From NCBI RefSeq assembly GCF_030867095.1, contig NC_081827.1:214019310-214083309 (forward strand): a DNA stretch of 64,000 nt, in the 5' to 3' direction. The notes below the pieces were generated by a model. It was not told the DNA's origin. It saw nothing but the letters and a program-made list of their open reading frames with translations, and made no database searches. The translations under genes were made by a program, and so were the position numbers. Of the stretch, positions 13,001-21,258 are shown one piece after another; the first letter of the stretch is position 1, and every line of letters starts with the position of its first letter. This DNA is from Alligator mississippiensis (taxonomy: Eukaryota; Chordata; Crocodylia; Alligatoridae).

Positions 13001-16000
13001 AGGAGGTTAGATAGCATCTAGCTGGGGTCATCTAAACCCAGCACTCTTTCCTGCCTATGCAGGGGGTCGGACTCGATGATCTATTGAGGTCCCTTCCGAC
13101 CCTAACATCTATGAATCTATATTGCTAGGAGGGAATGCCCAAGTTGATCCTACCAGGTCTCAATCCCTGTTTTCTTCTGTGGGGCTCCAAACCTCCCCTT
13201 TACCCCACCCTAGCCTCTCTAGATGGCACTCATAGTTCTCTGCAGCCAGATCTCAAGGCTGCCTGTTGGTCTGCTGTTCCGCCCTCAGCCAGCAGGGTGA
13301 CCGTAGGCTTTAGTTAGGCGCACACCCTTCCAAGGGCTGGCTTTGGCCTGCACTCAAATATCCAAAAAAAAAAAAGAAAGCAAAACCTGACTGTTCTCTG
13401 TCTCTTTGTCAGACTCAGTCCATGTCCTCTTCACCTGGGGTCAGGCTCTCATGTACAAATTACAGTAACAACAAAATCAGTTAATCCAGTCACTGTTCTG
13501 CACAGGCCTGCCCTGGCTTACTCGTGAACATTCACAGCCCCAGTAGGATTTCTGCCACATGCAGCGAGGCTCTAACCTGAAACAGCAATTCTTCTGGCCT
13601 CCCCCAGATCCTTAGCTGTCACTCCAAGCCACAGATTATCAGAAGCCTTGTGTGGGCAGACCTCTGCCTGCCTCCTCCTCTTGGTCACACCCTGCAGGGT
13701 TTCTCTGGTAGGGCTGGCAACACTTGCCTGCTAGGATGCTCAACAGCTCCTCTCTCTGCAGCTTGCAGGGAACTTGGGGGAACTCTCTGGGGCTGGAAAT
13801 ACCTCTGAGCAGCCTCCCTCCTCCAATCTGGAGTGAGATGCTGCTCTGGAAGTGTAGTGATTGCTTCTCTTCCCTTCCCGTCTCCAGCTGCAGCCCCACT
13901 GGCCCTCCATGCTGTAAGTGTTGCTTGCTTTCACTTTCCCTGTCTGTTGCTGCCAGCTGCTTTTCTTCTTCTGACCTCCCCTGCCCTGCACCTAAGGCAC
14001 CTCGGGGCTTTTGTTTACTCTCTCTCACTCCTTAACACTTACCTATCTGGGGAAGTGGATAAACATCAGGTAGTACATTGATTTTACTGCACCATGAAAG
14101 TATTAGCCAGGTAGCACACAGCCCTGCTACAGGGCATATCATTCCACATCCAGTTAAAGCACAAGCGGGCAATTATTTTGGCTGAAGGGCTAGTTTATGA
14201 ATTCTGGTAAGATGTCAAGGGCCACATGGGTAGCCCTACCCCTTGACAGTTGCCCCATCCCCTGGTCGCCATCTTGTGGCCAGAAGTCCCACCCCCTAAC
14301 CCCTACCCTTTGCCACCAGAAGTCCCTCCCTTTGCCCCTGGAAGTACTTCTTTTGGGAGGGGGTAGTACAGCCTTGGAACTGAAAGTTACACTCTGTCAC
14401 ATGGCCTGTCAGGGGTAGATTCATAGATGTAGGGTCAGAAGGGACCTTGTAGACCTTCTAGTCCGACCCCCCGCCCTGGGCAGGAGAGAAAACTGGGCTC
14501 AAATGACCCCAGCTACGTAAACGTCAAGCCTCCTCATAAAGACCCAAAAGGTAGGAGCCAGCACCACTTCCCTTGGAAGTTGGTTCCAGATCCTAGCCAC
14601 CATGACTGTGAAGTAGTGCCTTCTAATGTCTAGTCTGAACCTACTCTCTAACAATTTATGGCTGAGGTCTCCCCTCAGCCTTCTCTTGAGAAGGCTGAAC
14701 AGGTTAAGGTCCCGTAGCCTCTCCTCATAGGGTCTGCCCTGCTGTCCCTGGATCATGCGAGTGGCCCTCCTCTGGACCCTCTCAATGCTGTCCACATCCC
14801 TCCTGAAGTGCGGCACTCAGAACTGAACACAGTACTCCAGCTGTCGCCTGACCAGTGTCGCATACAGGGGGAGGATCACCTCCTTGGCCCTGCTTGTGAT
14901 GCATCTGTTATTGCATGACAAGGTACCGTTATCCCTACTGACCGTGTCCTCGCATTGTCGGCCCATGTTTATCTTGGAGTCAATGACGACTCCAAGATCT
15001 TTTTCTGCCACAGTGCTTTCAAGAAGAGAGTTCCCCAGCCTATAGGTATGCTGCTGGTTCCTACTGCCTAAGTCCAACACCCTGCACTTGTCAGTATTGA
15101 ATCCCATCCTATTTTCATTTGCCCACCCCTGTAACCTGTCCAGGTCCCGCTGTAATCTGTCCTTCCCTTCTAGCGTGCCCACCTCACCCCGAATCTTGGT
15201 GTCATCTGCGAATTTAGTGCCGAAAAAACCACGTCTACCTTGTAAGGCACTGGAGTGCCGGCATGCCAAAAAACAAAACAAAACTAGGGCAGGGGGTATA
15301 TGGCAGGATGCACTGCATATTAATATAGTTAATAATCATAAACGTTTCTTTGTTATGGTAAATACCAAGTTTTCTAAAAATTCTAAACCTGGTGACAATA
15401 AATAAAACTTCATAGAGGGAAGAGAGAAGAGGGAGGGACGGAGGGAAGGAAGAGAGAGGGAAGGAAGGAGAGACAGGGAAAGACGGAGAGAGGTGCGGGG
15501 AGAAGCAGGCACAGGGGGAGGCACCACAGGTAGGTTGGCCTGGCCAGGCCCTTGGGAAGTGGCAGCTGGAGGAGAGGGGGGGCCAGGAGGGAAGTGGGGG
15601 CTGCTTCAGAGTTCTGCAAACTCAGGCCACAGCTGGGCCCCCAGCAGCATCCGAATTGGACCCCAGCCTGGCTCACACAGCTCCGTGAGATGGGACGCAA
15701 CTGCCTTGCTCATGAGAGGATGCTGCCTGGCAGGGGCAGGACACTGGGCTTGGGAAGTTCTCAGTCAGCCTCTGTGAACACTGGGCACAGCATGAGTGGG
15801 GTGGAGTCCCCGGGCCACATAGGGGCCCCTGGAGCTCTGGGAACAGTTGCACAAAGCTGTGCACTTACCTCTGCTGGCCTGGCCCATCTGGTCCCAAGCA
15901 GCACATGGCTCAGCTGCTGCTTCTCCTCACTGGTGCCGACTCAGCCAAAACTCTTGCATTCTGAGCAGCATGCAGCAAAGTAGTGGCTGGGCTGGCTTTG

Positions 16001-17888
16001 CTGCATGCTGCTCAGAATGGGACAGGCCTGGCCAGACTGGCACCGGCAAGGAGAAGCAGCAAGCAGCTGAACCAGCTGAGCCGTGTGCTGCTTCCTCGTA
16101 TGCTGCTCAGCACAGGCTCAGCCACGGCTTTGCCTCTCTGGTGCCAACCCATCCCGAACGGTGCAGGGAAGCAGCATGCGGCTCAGCCACAGAAGCTGTG
16201 GCTTTGCCATGCGCCTCTCAGGCCTGGCCAGGCCAGCACCGGGGAGGGGAAGCTGTGGCTGAGCTGGTCCCAAGCGGCACATGGGTCAGCCGTTACTTCT
16301 CGTCACCGGTGCCGACTCAGCCAGGCCTGACCCGTCGCATCCTGAGCAGCACACAACAAAGCTGGCCAAGCTGCTGCTTTGCCATGTGCCGCTCGCTCGG
16401 GATGAGATGGGCCCAGCCGGGTCGGCACCGACAAGGAAAAGCAGCTGAGTGGCACGTGCTCCCACCACTCCCCATGGCTTCCTGTGGCACCCCTCCCCTC
16501 CCCTCCCTGTGCTGCTTCCTGCCCCCCTGCAGCAGCTTCCTTCTGCCTTGCCCCTTGCTTCCAGCCTGTCCCAGGAGGCACTAAGTTTCCGGCCACTGGG
16601 CTGTTTCAGCAGTTCCCTCCTGCCCCACTCCATCCAATCTTGCCTAACTTTCCACTCAGAACCTGGGACGCGGGGGGGGGGGGGCGGGGCGGGTAGCGTG
16701 AGCCACTCCACGGTTGCGAGACCAGAAGCTGCAGAGGCTTCTGGTTTGGGGCTGAGGGGGTCCGGGGGGGGCTAGAGCCGGGCTCGCCTTGCTGCTCAGC
16801 CACAGGCTCCTGCTGCCGCTGGCTGCCTGTCATCTTTGACAGTCAGTGAGGGACAGATAAAAATTAATTTTCTAAAATTATCAGAGGCTCCGCAGGCCAG
16901 ATAGAATGGGCTGGTGGGCTGCATCTGGCCCACGGGCCGTATTTTGCCCACCCCCGAGTTAAAGTGACTCCTAGAAAAATGGGTGGAATATGATCGTGCG
17001 GAAAGTAACCGCAGAGGAGGAAGGGGTCACGTGCCCACAATGTTGTAGGCTGCGAGTCAATGTCATCCAGGGTCTCAGAGTAACCAGCTCTCCCAGCTGT
17101 TAGTGCTCAGATGTCTACAGCGGGCAGCCAGGTCGACACTCGGCGGTGCCTCTGCTCTACCTCGAGATCCTCCCTGCAGGCTCTTGAAACAGTCTCCTCC
17201 CAGTTCTGTCCCACGGTACTAGGCATCCCACGGGAGAGCAACCCACACCAAACCCAGTGCAGCCACGAGCCCAGTGTTGCCAGGTGTACAATAATGATCA
17301 TATTTGTACAATACTTTCAAACAGTGTACAATGTATGATCAGTAATAATAAATGTGCTTAAAACGTACAATAACTTTTGCAGCAGCTACTTGACACGGCA
17401 AATGCAACCGCTGCGTCACTCTCAGGGAGTTTTAACTGAGTTTGGGGTTTGCTGCCAGGACTTTCTCACGACAGCTTGCCTCGACAGAAAGAAATGCTTC
17501 AACTTTGTCTTTGATGATCTCATTCACTGACTGGCAACTTACAGTGAGAACTTATTTGCATGCTCATTTGCATAATGTATCAGAGTACGATCGTTTTTCA
17601 GCTAATAGATCATTCTGATCTTCCCAGATGATCACTTCACGTCGAAGACCCGGCAAGGCTGCCCCAGAGCCTGCGCAGGCACAAGCCTAGCTCCCTTCAA
17701 GCCCAGCGGGCTGAGCCGGGTCACATCCAGCGGCCCCGCGCCCGGCAACAAGCGCCGCCTGGCTCCGCAGGGCCCCGCGGGCTTGGAGGCGGCCGGGTCG
17801 GACCGGGCCCACAGGGCGCTACTCACTGCGCGGAGATGTCGAAGCGCACGTCCCGGTCCTCCCACAGCGCGTCCAGCACCGCCGCCAT
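4020..17888 (-). CDS. BBS5: BBS5, 5' part of the gene (coding exons 1-3, continues off the left edge)
   Basis: BBS5 is a subunit of the BBSome, the coat complex that moves membrane proteins into and out of primary cilia; its PH-like (DM16/GLUE-type) domains bind phosphoinositides. Three exons on the minus strand join in frame (62, 83 and 66 bp) to give about 70 N-terminal residues starting [20 protein letters not shown] and continuing through [19 protein letters not shown] and [20 protein letters not shown], which I recognise as the start of vertebrate BBS5. All splice sites are GT-AG. Exon 4 and later exons were not seen and should lie left of position 1. Family length is about 340 residues, so roughly a fifth of the protein is here. 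The upstream neighbour on the same strand is the collagen XXVIII-like gene. The identity is recalled from the known protein, not from a search. Confidence 0.95.
4283..4380. mobile_element. hAT-like terminus fragment (CAGTGATTCTCAACCAGGG)
   Basis: Only the left part is recognisable, with the 'tctcaaccagggtactatggcaacctg' phrase common in reptile hAT-type repeats. No right end found. It sits in BBS5 intron 2, just left of the hAT at 4520. Confidence 0.4.
4520..5083. mobile_element. Non-autonomous hAT element, 564 bp
   Basis: The left end CAGGGCTGTCAAATTTC is complementary to the right end (GTTGGACAGTCCTG). Flanks are near-identical 8-bp duplications, ATCTGCCT at 4512-4519 and ATCTACCT at 5084-5091. 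There is no transposase. It lies inside BBS5 intron 2 and adds 564 bp between exons 2 and 3. Confidence 0.75.
5675..5757 (-). CDS. BBS5: BBS5 coding exon 2
   Basis: An 83-bp exon with acceptor CTTAG and donor GTAAAT. It completes the split Gln codon and reads [19 protein letters not shown] then TKGNNGDR, ending after the first base of a Gly codon. This is the first strand region of the N-terminal PH-like domain of BBS5. Phase matches exon 1 upstream and exon 3 downstream. Confidence 0.95.
5879..6136. mobile_element. Non-autonomous hAT element, 258 bp
   Basis: Inverted termini CAGGAGTGTCAAAA and TTTTGACACTCCTG match for 14 bp. Target duplications CTTTAACC (5871-5878) and CTATAACC (6137-6144) differ at one base. 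The interior is related to the partial copy at 29832. It is only 120 bp upstream of BBS5 exon 2. Confidence 0.8.
6693..6852. mobile_element. Palindromic MITE-like element, about 160 bp
   Basis: The left arm (TATGACATATGTTAAGCCC...GTCCAGGAAATGTGGCAT) pairs with the right arm (ATGCCACGCTTCCTGGAC...GGACTTACTCTATGTCACAT), roughly 80 percent, around a loop of about 40 bp. Such foldbacks are typical of miniature DNA transposons. I do not recognise the superfamily. Confidence 0.55.
6984..9111. mobile_element. hAT-type element, 2.1 kb, enlarged by a minisatellite
   Basis: The left terminus TAGGAATGCACCAGTAT and right terminus (GGTGCAGCCCTA) are complementary over the TAGGxxTGCACC core. Decayed 8-bp flanks ACCTACAG and ATCTATGG agree at 5 of 8. 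The ends are related to the element at 26722-27711 ('cctttttttggctg', 'ggctattggtat'). The interior is GC-rich with no transposase and includes the 49-bp tandem array. BBS5 intron 1. Confidence 0.65.
7885..8490. repeat. Minisatellite, about 12 copies of a 49-52 bp unit
   Basis: The unit is CTTCTCAATAGTGCTCCCTT + CTCTGGGGCTCGCCACGCCC plus about 9 bp. Copies from about 8103 rightward are spaced exactly 49 bp and nearly identical. The left copies (7900-8100) are spaced 51-52 bp and diverged. Translations in several frames look repetitive only because of the array. Confidence 0.85.
9112..9560 (-). pseudogene. Tigger/pogo-like transposase remnant
   Basis: The minus strand reads [19 protein letters not shown], then LEEKGKP, then [20 protein letters not shown] and EKKDTN. 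The order 'IPL.GP.L.EK' followed by 'GWL..W...HGI.FK..HGE' is that of the CENP-B-type helix-turn-helix of Tigger/pogo transposases. Only this DNA-binding part is present. The frame shifts near 9420 and no DDE catalytic part is seen, so it is broken. It abuts the hAT at 6984-9111. I considered a host exon (an AG before it and CAG|GTATTT after it) but the transposase resemblance explains it better. Confidence 0.5.
9890..9952 (+). repeat. First piece of the split interspersed repeat
   Basis: Contains CATCTGCAAAATGGGGACAC + TGACCTCCTTAC, closely matching 'gatctgcaaaaccgggacactgacttccttac' at 32038-32070. The phrase resembles the CORE-SINE/MIR 'ctgtaaaatgggga' core. The piece is cut at the CTTAC insertion site of the LTR. 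Confidence 0.6.
10130..13120 (+). mobile_element. CR1 LINE, 3 kb, broken ORF2
   Basis: The plus strand shows an AP endonuclease start ([20 protein letters not shown], then [15 protein letters not shown]), then reverse transcriptase with [13 protein letters not shown] and the catalytic FADD ([11 protein letters not shown]), and the C-terminal [19 protein letters not shown]. The 3' tail (GTCGGACTCGATGATC... ending CTATGAATCTAT) is CR1. ORF2 is broken: a stop near 10638, a deletion near 11030 and a frame change near 12030. It inserted inside the LTR element. Confidence 0.9.
13321..14037. other. Right-hand remainder of the LTR element
   Basis: After the CR1 the sequence is C/T-rich with a short A-tract at 13361-13372. 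It has no recognised gene and ends at TTAACA before the CTTAC repeat. No coding part of a retroelement was seen here. Confidence 0.4.
14043..14159 (+). repeat. Second piece of the split interspersed repeat
   Basis: Reads 'ggggaagtggataaacatcaggtagtacattgattttac', matching 32077-32120. It runs from the LTR's right flank to the AGTTAAAG target site of the hAT. Confidence 0.65.
14418..15225 (-). mobile_element. CR1 LINE 3' fragment
   Basis: The minus strand encodes the end of CR1 reverse transcriptase ([80 protein letters not shown]). The 3' end reads into the typical GGTCAGAAGGGACC tail at about 14430. It is 5'-truncated and has one frame break near 14817. Nested in the hAT at 14160. Confidence 0.85.
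15413..15500. repeat. Purine-rich (GGGA/GAAG)n tract
   Basis: About 90 bp of G and A only, apart from a few interruptions, in loose AGGGAGGGA and GGAAGGAAG units. Low complexity within the hAT element. Confidence 0.7.
16957..17110 (+). repeat. Third piece of a split interspersed repeat
   Basis: Matches 32165-32340 ('gttaaagt.actt..', 'tcacgtgcccacaatgttgtag', 'gtcaatgtcatccagggtctcag', 'ctctcccag'). The first piece is about 9890-9952 and the second 14043-14159. Together they equal the intact copy near 32 kb, so one older repeat was cut by the LTR and by the hAT. Confidence 0.65.
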
Positions 17889-18200
17889 AGCCCGCCGCAG
17901 CCCGGGAAACCCGGCAGCGTCGCAGCCGTCGCGATTGGGGCGGGGCCTAGACGCGCCCGGAGCCCCGCCCCCGCCCCGTCAGTCCGGGCCGTGATTGGAG
18001 CCCGCAGCGGCGCCTGCGCAGTGGGGCCGCTCCCTGCAGCCCCCAGATTGTCTTACAGCTCTTCTGCATGCGCGAGTGCGGCTCCTTCCCGCGGCTTCCG
18101 CCGCCACCTCCTCCTAGTCCTGGGGCCGGTCAGAGAGGCGGAGGGACCGGAGCGGTCCGAACGCCTCCGGGGCGGCGTCTGTTCAAAAAGAAAACCGATC
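17640..18200. promoter_or_regulatory. CpG-island promoter of BBS5
   Basis: A CpG-rich block surrounds BBS5 exon 1. Just upstream of the ATG, ATTGG occurs at about 17933 and 17994 (CCAAT on the minus strand), next to GC boxes (GGGGCGGGG near 17937, CCGCCCC near 17970). Palindromic NRF1-like motifs lie near 18010 (GCGCCTGCGCAG) and 18067 (GCATGCGCG). There is no TATA box, which fits a housekeeping/ciliary promoter. I did not find a convincing RFX X-box by eye. Confidence 0.75.
17827..17888 (-). CDS. BBS5: BBS5 coding exon 1
   Basis: Starts at the ATG read on the minus strand from 17888 and encodes 20 residues plus two bases (CA) of a split Gln codon, then a GTGAGT donor. The start fits the conserved BBS5 N terminus ([11 protein letters not shown]), with one extra Ala compared with human as I recall it. 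It sits in the CpG island, and the start context is strong (GGCT before ATGG). Confidence 0.95.
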
Positions 18201-18492
18201 GAGCGCACGCGGAAGCCCGTGTGGGTGCCTGCCCTAGGCATTGCACGAGAAGGAACAGTATTTCGACACCTCCCACCCCCCTTCTGAGTGGATTTACACG
18301 TGAATGAGCTTCTTGAAAGAAATGAACTTGAAAGGTCCAGGGCGTGAACATCTTGCATCACCTTAACTTGATAAAATTGCTTCATCTAGCTGCATCCCCA
18401 GACTATCACAAGCAGATTTGCATCCTAAAACTAATGATAGAACGGAGCATTAAATGGCAATGTCTGAAACATCACCAACTGCAGATGCTTTC

Positions 18493-18605
18493 TCAGTCTG
18501 ACAAAGGGTATTTATATCTGAAAGCTGGCAAAGAAGATTTTTTTCTAACTATTTGAGTTGGTCTAATAAAAGATATCAGATTTACCCAAAGAATTTTGTC
18601 TGACA
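18493..18605 (+). repeat. Half copy of the foldback repeat seen at 54722-54989
   Basis: 'tctgacaaagggtatttata....gaaagctggc', 'tttgagttggtctaataaaagatatcagatttaccc' and 'ttttgtctgac' match the right arm of the palindrome at 54882-54990. There is no opposite arm here, so it is a single-arm, diverged copy. Confidence 0.6.
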
Positions 18606-18611
18606 GATTTA

Positions 18612-18890
18612 AAAAGCTTTGGATAGCCTCCATCAAAATTTGCTCTGGAACGCCTTGAAGTGTTATGGCATGTCACGAGATAGAATTAGCAATATCACAG
18701 CTTCGTATCAAGGTGAAATACACGCAGTTAATGTAGGGTTGAGCAAATATTTCAGCATAAACCTTGGTGTCATAAAGGATCTCTTCTCTCACTCCTGTCT
18801 GGCATTGCGATTGGACACGGATCCAAAAAATGCATCACATGGTGTAAATACGTTCTATGTGCCTGCCTTATTTGAATTTTGAAAGAAGAT
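18612..18890 (+). pseudogene. Degraded non-LTR reverse transcriptase fragment
   Basis: The plus strand reads DSLHQNLLWNALKCYGMSRD, then ISNITASYQGEIHAVNVG and INLGV, close to the LINE RT motif block 'FD..HR..LW..L...G.P......I..LY.......V......F.I..GV.QG'. The expected 'VKQGC.LSP' is lost to divergence. Only a single block of RT is present. Not CR1-like; the family is not assigned. Confidence 0.45.
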
Positions 18891-21055
18891 GGGTATGTTT
18901 CGTACCCTAAAAGGATGTTTTCTGTTTTTCTAGTTCAAACAAAATATTAAAAAAAAAAGCAAGTTGCCATTTTGCAGATCAAAGTAGTGTTGCATAATGC
19001 CTTTCAAAGAATACACCAGAAACAGAATAATTCAGAGGGTTAGGTTCCTTAGCCCAAGGTGTAAATTAAGGGGGAGCTTGGGGGGGCTGAGTCCCCTCAT
19101 AAGAGAGAAGAGCCCCCCCTGTAAGATTTGAAAACCATAACCTGGGGCTCTGATCAGATTGCTCCTTTACTTAGGTGGGCTTGTTAATCAATGAACTGGT
19201 TTAATTTTTTCTGCACACCCCCATAAGAGTCAAGGTGTAATTCAAACCCTGCCTTAGCCCTTGGGAAGATGAGAGCTTGGGAAGCAACTGAGAGTGAGAA
19301 CATATATAGTCCCATTAAACAGAATGGAACGTCTGAGGTACTTGAGCTGACTGGAAAAGCAGCATGCTTAGAAACAAAAGCTATATTTAAACAGCTGTGT
19401 AGCTGCTTTGGGATCTAAGTCACTGTGTATAATAGAAGTTCTCCATAAATTATTTCATATATAGGAAATGCAATATAAGCCATAAGGCTGAATTCTGATC
19501 TCATATACACAGTGAATTTTAATGATATTCTGATTTTACTGTCACATGTATTTAAAAAAACCCCCAGACAGAGTGATCACCTGAATATTACTAGAGGCAG
19601 GTCTAATTTAGAAAGTTCAGTGGTGATGAAGTCCATGGCAGAATTCCCAGTGATTTCACTGGGATAATTTTCAGCTGAAGTGTTAACCCAAACATTAAAT
19701 ATCATTGCAAGAAAACACATCGGTTATCTGAAGCCAACACTATCTAATGTTTGGCAGTAAAAACAAAAGTATTTTATTACAAACAAGATTTTGTGTGTAA
19801 AATTGAGTACTAACAACACACCACATACAGGTATATAGAAGATGATAAATGAAGCAAAGCACAATGGCAGCGACTTATAACAGGAATACAAAATAATTGT
19901 TAACTTTGGGCCCACTCCTCGGTTGTTTTCATAGTATTCAAGTGACAATATTAAACGATTCAGAAAATATATTTTGCTTTCAGAACAACCATATTTTAAA
20001 ATTTCTAAAGCTACATTAGGACTGACTTGATCTCATTTAGTACTGCCAGTTTCTGTTAAAATAATTTACATATGCATCTGCAGACATTCTTACCTAGATT
20101 CATCTTGTATCTTAAGCGATGGTGGAGGTCTTTACATATTATGTTTTGCATGCTTTTTATGAATCTTTGCAAGTAATGTCATGTATACAACCATACAGCA
20201 TTTATGCCCTCAACATCTGCAAGGAAGGAATATACTGTTGTTCCATTTTACAGGTGGTTAGAATGGTTCCCATAGGAGCTATGTGACTTGCCCAAGGTCA
20301 CAGAACAAGTTGATGGTAAAACTGGGAAACCATCCAAGCATCACATGTTCCACATCCTCTCAAATAACTGTTCTCCTTTCAGTTTCTCATGTAGGAAGTT
20401 GACAGATGTGGGTAATATGCATCTGATAACCCCTGAGTAGTAATTGGCCATAATGTCAATATCATATTTAAAATGTAAAAATAGCATTTATGTAAAACTT
20501 TTTGCTAAAAAACCCAAATGAAGTCATCTTCATTGTAGAATCCATACAAAATGTTAGACTTCTGTAACATAGAAGAAAGTGTATGTTACTTGTGGTCAAA
20601 GACTTATCTCCAAAAATAAAATATTACTTAAATACAACTTGAAATTACCTACCAGTATTATTATTTAACATTAATGCTTAGGGACCCCAATCAAAAATCA
20701 GCTCATATTATCCAAAGTGTTGAATAGATCTATACACTTACTGTAATGAAAATATAATACCCCTCCTAAAAAATTTTCAGTCTACGTACCTCTGAATTGA
20801 TTCTACAGAAAAAGTTTTGTTGTCATATAATCAAAAATTATATCATACTGCATATGGATAAGAATAAAAAGTACTGTTGTACAGACAGTCTTAATTTTGG
20901 CATTTTTACCAATAATTTTGGAAACTTTTGAATATGTAACTTTAAAATGTTAAAAATGTTCTGTAACTTCTGTATTTTTTAATGAAATACAAGACACCTG
21001 ATAACTAAGTCTATTAGGGAATCATGTAAACCATTAAATTTTCATGTAGAAAGAC
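18891..21055. other. Intergenic stretch between the collagen gene and BBS5
   Basis: AT-rich, with no exon that I can support apart from the MIR-like fragment. It probably holds the 3' untranslated region of the minus-strand collagen gene. A minus-strand AATAAA at 19773-19778 is a candidate polyadenylation signal about 1.3 kb after the TAA. If the donor at 21069 is used, a small last exon would also lie here. Confidence 0.4.
20225..20340 (-). repeat. MIR-like (CORE-SINE) fragment
   Basis: 'ttccattttacaggtgg...' followed by 'gtgacttgcccaaggtcacagaacaagt...ggtaaaactgggaa' is the familiar complement of the MIR core (tcttgggcaagtcac). It lies between the collagen gene and BBS5, possibly within the collagen 3' untranslated region. 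Confidence 0.65.
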
Positions 21056-21258
21056 TTATGAAATCTTACCTCCTGCAAAAAATACACAGGCCTCTTTACA
21101 GTCATCTTCACTATCGAAGCGATTGGCATTTCCATCACAGCCACCATACCAAAACTGAGCACAGGCATTGGCTTGCTTATCATAGTACCATTTTATTATA
21201 TAGATACGACATGACCCTTGATCTAATCTTAATTTACATCGTGGATCCAGAGTATTTT
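21056..21258 (-). CDS. COL28A1-like: Kunitz (BPTI-type) domain exon, probable C terminus
   Basis: From the TTTTTAG acceptor the frame reads [18 protein letters not shown] and continues through all six Kunitz cysteines with the canonical spacing 8-15-7-12-3 (C..QGSC..NAC..YGGC..DDC..KEAC). The P1 position is Arg, usual for trypsin-like targets, but P1' is Ile where inhibitors have Ala or Gly. The frame stays open to a TAA at 21056-21058 (ends AGGKIS). However GCAGGAG|GTAAGA at 21070/21069 is an excellent splice donor, so the coding region may instead continue in a small exon further left. Both ends are possible. Confidence 0.9.

Larger units (their letters stand above)
9953..14037. mobile_element. 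LTR element (probable solo LTR) interrupted by a CR1
   Basis: It begins TGTGACAG, ends TTAACA, and is flanked by the 5-bp direct repeat CTTAC (9948-9952 and 14038-14042). A second copy of the host repeat at 32.0 kb shows the same site without the insertion, which confirms the ends. Without the CR1 inside (about 10130-13120) roughly 1.1 kb remains, a plausible solo LTR. It is a fossil, old enough to have received a CR1. Family not assigned. Confidence 0.6.
14160..16956. mobile_element. hAT element, 2.8 kb, carrying a nested CR1
   Basis: Flanked by a perfect 8-bp duplication AGTTAAAG (14152-14159 and 16957-16964). The left terminus is CACAAGCGGGCAATTATTTT and the right end is its rough complement (..ATTTTGCCCACCCCCG). 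The uninterrupted relative at about 32.16 kb has a single GGTTAAAG at the same place. Inside are a CR1 fragment (14418-15225), a GGGA-rich tract and GC-rich filler. No transposase seen. Confidence 0.75.

Noticed and set aside
15490-16840. Open frames up to 245 codons in the hAT at 14160
   Set aside because: GC-rich filler with repeated 'tgctgctcagca' phrases. Translations show no family resemblance and no transposase motifs.
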